This document shows positions 6,220-10,653 of a DNA stretch of 10,653 bases, piece after piece. Under the pieces are notes generated by a model. It was not told the DNA's origin. It searched no databases and was given only the letters and a program-made list of their open reading frames with translations. The stretch is from Candidatus Aminicenantes bacterium UBA4085 (GTDB lineage Bacteria > Acidobacteriota > Aminicenantia > Aminicenantales > UBA4085): positions 34,325 to 44,977 of the forward strand of contig DFYJ01000084.1 of the NCBI GenBank assembly GCA_002383325.1. Reading direction: 5' to 3'. The first letter of the stretch is position 1. Every line of letters starts with the position of its first letter. Position numbers and translations under genes: made by a program.

Positions 6220-7604
6220 GCGACCCCAGCCTGTACAAAGGTTACAAAGGGCGGGCCCTCGAGGTCCTCCAGCACTTTCAAACCCCCGTCTGGTGCGATG
6301 CCACGTTCATCACCGAGACGGGCCGCTATACGGGCATCGTCCTGCCGCGTTCGGAGACCGCCGATCCGCTCCACATCGTCCTCAAGCTCCGCTCGGGATA
6401 CAACATCGGCATCCGGGCCGACCGGGTCAACGGGGTCGAGATCTACGGCCGCAAGGAGGCCCAATACAAGATCCCCGAGAAGGAATTCCCTTATGATCCG
6501 GTCAAGCCCAGGGTCAAGCTTCTGGGCACCGGAGGCACCATCGCCAGCCGTCTGGACTATCGGACCGGGGCGGTGATCCCGGCTTTCTCGCCGGGCGAGC
6601 TCTACGGCTCGGTGCCCGAGCTGGCCGACATCTGCAACCTGGAGACCGAGAAGCTCTTCGGGGTCTTCAGCGAGAACATGGGGCCGGAGCAGTACATCGC
6701 CACGGCCCAGGCCATCGGGCGTGAGATCGAGAAGGGGGTGCAGGGGGTCGTCATCGGCCACGGTACGGACACCATGCACCACACTGCGGCCATCCTCTCG
6801 TTCATGGTCCAGAACTCGCCTGTGCCCATCGTCATGGTCGGCTCCCAGCGGTCGTCGGACCGGCCTTCCTCGGATGCCGCCCTGAACCTGATGCACAGCG
6901 TCAAGACGGCGGCCGAGAGCGACATCGCCGAGGTCATGGTCTGCATGTTCGGGCCGACCTCGGACACTTACGGCCTGCTGCACCGGGGAACCCGGGTCCG
7001 GAAGATGCATTCGAGCTACCGCTCGACCTTCCGGACGATCGGGGACATCCCCATCGCCATGGTCAGCCGGGAGAAGATCACCCCGCTGCGGCAGGACTAC
7101 AAGCGCCGGCGCCGGGACCACGAGGTGGTCATCAACACCGCCTTCGAGGAGAAGGTGGCCATCGTCTATTACTACCCGAACATGAAGCCGGACATGATCG
7201 ATTCCCTGATCGACAACGGCTACAAGGGCATCATCATCGCCGGCACCGGGCTGGGCCACGTCAACAAGCCCCTCTACCCCGCGTTGAAGCGGGCCCAGGA
7301 CAAGAAGATCGCCGTCTACATGACCGTCCAGACGCTGTGGGGCTACGTCCAGATGTACGTCTACGACACGGGGCGCGATATGATGGAGCTGGGGGTGGTG
7401 CCGGCGGCCAATCTCCTGCCCGAGGTCGGCTACGTCAAGCTGGCCTGGGCCCTGGGGCAGACATCGGACTTGGACGAGGTCAAGAAGATCATGCTGACGC
7501 CGATCGCGGGGGAGATCACCGACCGCGAGCCGTCCAACGGCTACCTCATCTTCCAGGGCGGCATCCCGGAAGTCGAGGAGTTCATCTCCAAGTACCGGAA
7601 ATAG
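6216..7604 (+). CDS. gatD: Glu-tRNA(Gln) amidotransferase subunit D (asparaginase-like)
   Basis: GatD is the amidase partner of GatE and releases ammonia from Gln or Asn for transamidation. The 462 residues are of normal length. Residues about 20-80 form the GatD-specific N-terminal domain, with CDATFITETGRYTGIVLPR and KLRSGYNIGI, which ordinary asparaginases lack. The asparaginase fold starts at residue 99. Catalytic residues can be placed by motif: T108 in GTGGTIASR, T184 and D185 in GHGTDTMHH, and K263 in VRKMH. All four are intact, so the enzyme should be active. GSQRSSDRPSSDAALNL at 209-225 and the C-terminal asparaginase half (AGTGLGHVN, 342-350) are also standard. The start overlaps the gatE stop as ATGA, with GGAAGG upstream in gatE, suggesting translational coupling. 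No terminator follows; a repeat copy begins two bases after the stop. Confidence 0.95.
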   Translation: MSDPSLYKGYKGRALEVLQHFQTPVWCDATFITETGRYTGIVLPRSETADPLHIVLKLRSGYNIGIRADRVNGVEIYGRKEAQYKIPEKEFPYDPVKPRVKLLGTGGTIASRLDYRTGAVIPAFSPGELYGSVPELADICNLETEKLFGVFSENMGPEQYIATAQAIGREIEKGVQGVVIGHGTDTMHHTAAILSFMVQNSPVPIVMVGSQRSSDRPSSDAALNLMHSVKTAAESDIAEVMVCMFGPTSDTYGLLHRGTRVRKMHSSYRSTFRTIGDIPIAMVSREKITPLRQDYKRRRRDHEVVINTAFEEKVAIVYYYPNMKPDMIDSLIDNGYKGIIIAGTGLGHVNKPLYPALKRAQDKKIAVYMTVQTLWGYVQMYVYDTGRDMMELGVVPAANLLPEVGYVKLAWALGQTSDLDEVKKIMLTPIAGEITDREPSNGYLIFQGGIPEVEEFISKYRK

Positions 7605-7606
7605 CC

Positions 7607-7659
7607 CCTCGAAATACCAGACACATACCCATTTAAAATAGCAGACACATACCTAATTC
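7607..7659 (-). repeat. Paired dispersed repeat, copy A (inverted relative to B and C)
   Basis: This 53-bp element contains two direct units, ATACCAGACACATACC (7614-7629) and ATAGCAGACACATACC (7638-7653), with a 24-bp period. Its reverse complement aligns without gaps over 53 bases to copy C at 9170-9222, with nine mismatches by my count. It starts two bases after the gatD stop. Confidence 0.85.
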
Positions 7660-7785
7660 CTGGGCGAAAGACCAAATCTTCAATCCAGAGCAGGGAATTC
7701 TCTACTTATCGCCGAATCGATTGCGAACCAATACGGAACAACTCGCGCGGCGGTTTCCCGCCTGGAATCGGCCGCTCGAAAGTCG
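7660..7785 (+). other. Gene-free stretch with a possible helix-turn-helix coding remnant
   Basis: There is no gene with a start codon here. One forward frame, entered after a stop inside copy A, reads through SLLIAESIANQYGTTRAAVSRLES (7699-7770, in part LLIAESIANQYG then TTRAAVSRLE). This resembles a helix-turn-helix with the turn at YGTT and a recognition helix at RAAVSRLE. It has no start codon or ribosome site and lies opposite the 3' end of the membrane-protein gene. It could be the tail of a decayed regulator or transposase, or chance. Confidence 0.2.
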
Positions 7786-8220
7786 TTAGTTCCGCGGAGC
7801 GGGGGGGGGGAATCCGGAATCCCGGTCCATGGTCACATCCCGCCGGGCGGTCGTGATCGTCACTGTGAAGCCGGCGATGACATCAAAGAGGGACATCAAG
7901 GCCAGGATGAAGAAAGTCGATGTGCCAGCGCCTTTGACGGCGATGAACTCGATCAGGAAGATGATGAGGACGAGGGTTGACAGGATGTGGTCGACAATCG
8001 CGGCCTGCGAGGTCCGGGTCGATTTGAGGACCTCGATGAACAGGAAGACCAGGCCGATGATGACGAACAGGTCGCCAACGGTCATGAACCAGATGGCGCC
8101 CGACAGCAGCTTGAATTTGAAGAGCAGATTGTTCATGACCTCGCCCTTCCCGAACAGGATGAAGAGGTTGATGATGATGAGCAGAAATCCGAACATCGGG
8201 ATTCTTTTCAGGATTTTCAT
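7786..8220 (-). CDS. Conserved small inner-membrane protein, four predicted helices
   Basis: This encodes 144 residues. The ATG at 8220 follows AAGGAGG at six bases and a perfect extended -10 promoter. Four hydrophobic segments lie at about 8-24, 37-62, 75-95 and 101-121. The motifs SGAIWFMTVGDLFVIIGLV, FIEVLKSTRTSQAAIVDH, LSTLVLIIFLIEF and SLFDVIAGFTVTITTARRD resemble a widespread but uncharacterised family of about 120-130 residue membrane proteins; I recall the type but can name no function. The end is odd. After TTARRDV the reading frame passes through a run of ten C (7801-7810) coding for PPP and stops at PAPRN. Gain or loss of one base would give different and longer tails. Its base composition looks less GC-rich than gatE and gatD. 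It is read against the flanking plus-strand genes and lies inside the repeat-bracketed segment. Confidence 0.78.
   Translation of the reverse strand: MKILKRIPMFGFLLIIINLFILFGKGEVMNNLLFKFKLLSGAIWFMTVGDLFVIIGLVFLFIEVLKSTRTSQAAIVDHILSTLVLIIFLIEFIAVKGAGTSTFFILALMSLFDVIAGFTVTITTARRDVTMDRDSGFPPPAPRN
7801..7810. repeat. Homopolymer tract, ten G (ten C in the coding strand)
   Basis: A run of ten identical bases lies within the last codons of the small membrane protein gene. Such tracts mutate readily by slippage and are also a frequent site of sequencing error, so the annotated C-terminus should be treated with caution. Confidence 0.9.
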
Positions 8221-8244
8221 GGCTTCCTCCTTGTCAGTGGCGCC

Positions 8245-8253
8245 ATTATAGCA
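8245..8253 (-). promoter_or_regulatory. Extended -10 promoter of the small membrane protein gene
   Basis: On the minus strand the sequence reads TGCTATAAT (8253-8245), a perfect extended -10 element (TGn plus TATAAT). There is no good -35 box, as expected for this promoter class. The predicted start site lies about 18 bases before the ATG, just upstream of AAGGAGG. Confidence 0.65.
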
Positions 8254-8314
8254 GAGATTGGCCGGGCCGGCGAATCTCCTTTGGCGGCAAGCATGGCCTT
8301 TTTAAACCAAGGCG

Positions 8315-8365
8315 TTGAGATGCGTATGTGTCTGGAAATTCAATTGCGTAGGTGTCTGCTATTTC
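8315..8365 (+). repeat. Paired dispersed repeat, copy B
   Basis: Two units lie on the plus strand: GTATGTGTCTGGAAAT (8324-8339) and GTAGGTGTCTGCTATT (8348-8363), again with a 24-bp period. The first unit is identical to that of copy C over 17 bases. The copy abuts the secreted-protein gene so closely that its end contributes two bases of that gene's TGA stop codon. Confidence 0.85.
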
Positions 8366-9068
8366 AGTCGATGATGAACTTGACGTCGAACTGGACCCTC
8401 TTGTGGCTGTCCAGGTAGGGGCTGTCCTTGAACTCGGTCTCGATCTCGGTCAGAGTGGGGATGCCGGCGAAGGTGACATCCCCCTGTCCCGCCCGCTTCT
8501 CGCTGAAGGTCACGCCGGACAGGTGCGCGGGGCTCTGCGCCACGGGGAAGATGTCGCCGTAGCTGACGGACTTCTTCCTGGTATAGGGATTCTGATAGAT
8601 CTTGCCGGCCAGATCCTTGAAGGTCCACTGGACCGACGTGACGTTGCCGTTGGCTTCGGTCACCGTCTTCTTGACGACCATCGTCTCGATCCTGGCGAAG
8701 TCGGCTGACATGGCGCCTTTGAGCGAAACCGCAGTGACTTGGCCGCGGCTGTCCTTCGCCGACGTCTCGGCTGCGAACTGCTTCCCGCTCCAGACCGGGG
8801 CCTTCTTGTCGGGCATCCTCTCGGTGCTGACGTTTCCGACTCCGAAGTGGGCGAGGGTGTCCCAATCGATGTAGGTCTTCCCGTCCGAGCCCGGACGATT
8901 GAACTTGAATTGACCGGTGATGAAAGCCTCGACGGACTTGGCTTTCTGGAGCAGGGCCGGGCTCGGCTTCTCGGCCGTGGCTTGCCCCGCCGCGCCAATA
9001 GCGGCGCCGGCCAAGATTATGCCGGCGACGACCGCTCCGATGGCCCAAGACCCTTTCTTGACGCTCAT
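8364..9068 (-). CDS. Secreted protein of unknown function
   Basis: The product has 234 residues from the ATG at 9068, with AAGGAGGG five to six bases upstream. The N-terminus is a clear signal peptide: MSVKKGS, a hydrophobic stretch at about 8-28, and a probable cleavage after GQATA near residue 32. The mature part of about 200 residues is soluble and Lys/Thr-rich with beta-strand character. It has no Cys, no transmembrane segment and no catalytic motif that I recognise. YIDWDTLAHFG (66-76), VQWTFKDLAGKIYQNPY (146-162) and GVTFSEKRAGQGDVTFAG (185-202) would be useful search handles. It is likely periplasmic or exported. It has the best promoter in the window, overlapped by an inverted repeat, so it may be regulated. 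Its stop codon coincides with the edge of repeat copy B, so the C-terminus could have been set by insertion of that repeat. Confidence 0.75.
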   Translation of the reverse strand: MSVKKGSWAIGAVVAGIILAGAAIGAAGQATAEKPSPALLQKAKSVEAFITGQFKFNRPGSDGKTYIDWDTLAHFGVGNVSTERMPDKKAPVWSGKQFAAETSAKDSRGQVTAVSLKGAMSADFARIETMVVKKTVTEANGNVTSVQWTFKDLAGKIYQNPYTRKKSVSYGDIFPVAQSPAHLSGVTFSEKRAGQGDVTFAGIPTLTEIETEFKDSPYLDSHKRVQFDVKFIID

Positions 9069-9089
9069 GCTTCCCTCCTTCTCAGAACA

Positions 9090-9125
9090 GGCCGCTAATG
9101 CCCTCTATCGGCCAATATAGCGGCC
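9090..9125. promoter_or_regulatory. Perfect 8-bp inverted repeat over a promoter (operator candidate)
   Basis: GGCCGCTA (9090-9097) and TAGCGGCC (9118-9125) are exact reverse complements separated by 20 bases. The right arm covers part of the -10 box and the pair straddles the predicted start site of the 8364-9068 gene. The position fits a dimeric repressor site. Chance is possible because the arms are GC-rich. Confidence 0.4.
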
Positions 9126-9142
9126 AAGAACAGCTCTGTCAA
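9114..9142 (-). promoter_or_regulatory. Strong sigma70-type promoter of the 8364-9068 gene
   Basis: On the minus strand, a perfect TTGACA (9142-9137) is followed after exactly 17 bases by TATATT (9119-9114). This is the closest consensus match in the window. The predicted leader is about 39 bases. Confidence 0.7.
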
Positions 9143-9169
9143 TGAATGGGGCCGGCCGGGGGAACGGTT

Positions 9170-9222
9170 GAATTGAGTATGTGTCTGGAAATTGAAATTG
9201 GTATGTGTCTGCTAATTCGAGG
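9170..9222 (+). repeat. Paired dispersed repeat, copy C
   Basis: The units GTATGTGTCTGGAAAT (9177-9192) and GTATGTGTCTGCTAAT (9201-9216) have a 24-bp period. The whole 53-bp element is inverted relative to copy A. Both outer ends read CCTCGAA and both inner ends AATTC when A and the reverse complement of C are aligned. Confidence 0.85.
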
Positions 9223-9288
9223 TACCGCCGCCGGAGCGATTTTTGTACAATAGGCGCTCATGAGAGCAGCCGCTGGAGAAGGCCTCCG

Positions 9289-9813
9289 ATGAGCCCCGTG
9301 GCCCACGCCGGCATCGGGCTGCTCGGCTGGCAGATGTTCGACAAGAAAAAGACCATCGCCACGCTGATCGCCTACATCACCGCGGCCAACTTCGCCGACG
9401 TCGACTTCCTCTTCTACAAGCTCATCGGCCCCAAGCCCCTCTTCATCCATCAGTACTACACCCACAACCTGATCTTCGCCCTCCTCATCGGCGTCCTGCT
9501 GGCCCTGCTTCTGCCCCGGGGGGCCAGCCGCTGGGGGATCGTCCTCACCTCCTTCTCCCATCTGGCCCTCGACATCATCGTCATCGACACCATGAAGCCG
9601 ATCGGGATGCGGCTGCTGTTCCCCCTCTCCAACGCCTATTATAACGTCGGCTTCTTCCCCTTTTTGCGGAGAGGCTCTTGGAAAGTGATGACCTCGCCGC
9701 ACAACCTTCAAGTCCTGGGGATCGAGCTGGCCTGCTTCGTCCTGCCGATCCTGCTGATCTACAGGCGCCCGCTTTTCCGCCGACTCTCCTCGGCGGCCTT
9801 CTGGCGGCTCTGA
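9289..9813 (+). CDS. YdjM-type membrane-bound putative metal-dependent hydrolase
   Basis: The 174 residues start at the ATG at 9289. GGAG and GAAGG lie 10 and 6 bases upstream, and the family's MSPVAHAGIG opening begins exactly there, so an extended in-frame start further upstream is unlikely. Conserved polar residues sit in or near the membrane: H6, D37 and D39 in NFADVDF, H54 and H59 in HQYYTHN, H91 and D95 in SHLALD, then LLFPLS at 109-114. This pattern fits the YdjM/DUF457 family (LexA-regulated YdjM in E. coli), a proposed metal-dependent phosphatase- or hydrolase-like fold. Hydrophobic segments lie at about 23-33, 60-76, 83-100 and 143-158. The substrate is unknown. A TACAAT at 9246-9251 could be its -10 box, but no convincing -35 box is visible. 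A terminator follows. Confidence 0.85.
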   Translation: MSPVAHAGIGLLGWQMFDKKKTIATLIAYITAANFADVDFLFYKLIGPKPLFIHQYYTHNLIFALLIGVLLALLLPRGASRWGIVLTSFSHLALDIIVIDTMKPIGMRLLFPLSNAYYNVGFFPFLRRGSWKVMTSPHNLQVLGIELACFVLPILLIYRRPLFRRLSSAAFWRL

Positions 9814-9851
9814 CACGTTTCCCCGTTCTCCTCGGGTTCTTATCCCGGAAT

Positions 9852-9893
9852 CGGGCGATGAACTCTTTCTTCAAATCCGCCCGGCTCTTTTTT
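9852..9893 (+). terminator. Probable Rho-independent terminator after the YdjM-type gene
   Basis: CGGGCG (9852-9857) pairs with CGCCCG (9878-9883). An inner TGAA/TTCA pairing lies in the loop, and the tract GCTCTTTTTT (9884-9893) follows. It ends where the next promoter begins, insulating the M1 gene from upstream transcription. Confidence 0.5.
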
Positions 9894-9920
9894 GACTTGA
9901 CCCAACGGCTGTGTTATATG
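9892..9920 (+). promoter_or_regulatory. Candidate promoter of the M1 peptidase gene
   Basis: TTGACT (9892-9897) is followed after 17 bases by TATATG (9915-9920), which is preceded by TG one base upstream (TGTTATATG, an extended -10). The start site would be near 9927, with a leader of about 25 bases. Confidence 0.6.
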
Positions 9921-9951
9921 CAGGACAGCCTGTCCGTTGAGAGTGCCCGCC

Positions 9952-10653
9952 ATGCGCAATCAGACCGCTATCCCCGTTATCCTCCTCCTGACGGCTCTGG
10001 CCCCGGCCGCGTCTTCCTGGGGCCAGACCGCTGCCGAACCGCCTTCGGCGCCCGTGGAGCCGGTCGTCCGCTACGACATCCAGGCCCGTCTGGTCCCCGA
10101 ATCCAAGACCATCCAGGGCCGCGAAGTCCTGATCTGGCGCAACGACTCGGATCTTCCGGTCGCGGAGCTCCGCTTCCACCTCTACATGAACGCCTTCAAG
10201 AACAACCGGTCCACGTTCATGACCGAGAGCGGGGGGGCGCACCGCGGCTTCGCGGCCGACAAGGAAGCCTGGGGCTGGATCGACGTGACCGAGATCTCCA
10301 TCCAGGGCGGGGCCGACCTGACTCCGACCATCGAGTATATCCAGCCCGATGACGGGAACGCCGACGACCAGACGGTCATGCGCGTCACTCCGCCGGCTCC
10401 GGTCCCGCCGGGCGGATCCATCGCCCTGGCCATCGCCTTCACGGTCAAGCTGCCCAAGGTCTTCGCCCGGTCCGGGTACGCCGGCGACTTCTTCATGGCC
10501 GGGCAGTGGTTCCCCAAGATCGGGGTTCTCTGGAAGGGCGACTGGAACTGCCACCAGTACCACGCCCACAGCGAGTTCTTCGCCGACTTCGGCGCTTACA
10601 AGGTCGAGATCACGGTGCCCGCGCCGTATGTGGTCGGGGCGACCGGCCAGCGC
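9952..10653 (+). CDS. M1-family metallopeptidase, N-terminal part (runs off the right edge)
   Basis: An open frame of 234 codons runs from the ATG at 9952 to the window end. The ribosome site is weak (GAGAG), but the start places a proper signal peptide first: MRNQTAIPVILLLTALAPAASSWGQ, with cleavage near residue 25. The mature part is the beta-rich N-terminal domain of M1 aminopeptidases. It has RYDIQARLVPESKTIQGRE, RFHLYMNAFKNNRSTF, EYIQPDDGNADDQTVMRV, VFARSGYAGDFFMAGQWFPKIGV and WNCHQYHAHSEFFADFGAYKVEITVP. These are typical of the secreted M1 proteins of Acidobacteriota-like bacteria. The zinc site HExxH, the downstream Glu and the C-terminal domain would lie beyond the edge, so catalytic activity cannot be judged here. 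The likely role is trimming peptides in the periplasm or outside the cell. Confidence 0.85.
   Translation, partial: MRNQTAIPVILLLTALAPAASSWGQTAAEPPSAPVEPVVRYDIQARLVPESKTIQGREVLIWRNDSDLPVAELRFHLYMNAFKNNRSTFMTESGGAHRGFAADKEAWGWIDVTEISIQGGADLTPTIEYIQPDDGNADDQTVMRVTPPAPVPPGGSIALAIAFTVKLPKVFARSGYAGDFFMAGQWFPKIGVLWKGDWNCHQYHAHSEFFADFGAYKVEITVPAPYVVGATGQR

Noticed and set aside
5952..7259. A 435-codon minus-strand frame opposite gatE and gatD
   Set aside because: It is antisense to clearly conserved catalytic regions of gatD; its composition is that of a shadow frame.
7614..7653. Short direct repeats at regular spacing as a CRISPR array
   Set aside because: There are only two units per copy, the unit plus spacer is 24 bp, the 8-bp spacers are far too short, and no cas gene is present.
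7605..7680. A terminator after gatD
   Set aside because: I found no stem followed by a T run; the region is taken up by repeat copy A, which does not fold into a convincing hairpin.
8281..8320. GCCTT/AAGGC hairpin near the T run at 8299-8303 as a terminator
   Set aside because: The stem is only five base pairs, and no T run follows the hairpin on either strand.
9139..9816. A 225-codon minus-strand frame opposite the YdjM-type gene
   Set aside because: It is antisense to conserved His/Asp motifs and strongly biased to Asp/Glu/Gly/Val, as shadows are; it also crosses repeat copy C.
9678..10352. A 224-codon plus-strand frame overlapping the YdjM-type and M1 genes
   Set aside because: It is out of frame with both recognised proteins and spans a terminator and a promoter.

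Overview
This window is GC-rich, gene-dense bacterial DNA. It holds nine protein genes, two of them cut by the window edges, and no rRNA, tRNA or CRISPR array that I can see. Signal peptides, a beta-barrel protein ending in Phe and a periplasmic-type M1 peptidase point to a diderm bacterium. The M1 protein and the mix of genes resemble Acidobacteriota or Candidatus Aminicenantota, but that placement is inference from protein style and not proof.

Layout. (1) Positions 1-1298 (-): 5' part of a secreted protein of unknown function. (2) 1402-2274 (-): outer-membrane beta-barrel protein. (3) 2421-3386 (+): DUF72/YecE-like protein, divergent from the barrel gene, with back-to-back promoters. (4) 3348-4259 (-): polytopic membrane protein of the carotenoid-synthesis (CruF/DUF422) family, overlapping the DUF72 gene tail to tail. 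(5) 4282-7604 (+): gatE then gatD, overlapping by ATGA, which encode the archaeal-type Glu-tRNA(Gln) amidotransferase GatDE. (6) 7607-9222: a segment with two minus-strand genes, a four-helix membrane protein and a secreted protein of unknown function. Three copies of a paired ~53-bp repeat mark its two ends and its middle, and the outer copies are in inverted orientation. (7) 9289-9813 (+): YdjM-type membrane-bound putative metal-dependent hydrolase, followed by a likely terminator. (8) 9952 to the right edge (+): N-terminal part of an M1-family metallopeptidase.

How the genes work together. Only gatE and gatD form a clear functional unit. Together they should convert misacylated Glu-tRNA(Gln) to Gln-tRNA(Gln). 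GatD would release ammonia from an amide donor, and GatE would activate the tRNA-bound glutamate and transfer the ammonia to it. The other genes mostly have their own promoters and Shine-Dalgarno sites and do not form an obvious pathway. The main points of interest are the archaeal-type GatDE pair in an apparently bacterial genome, the undescribed paired repeats bracketing a two-gene cassette, a ten-base C tract at the 3' end of one cassette gene, and two promoter-associated palindromes.
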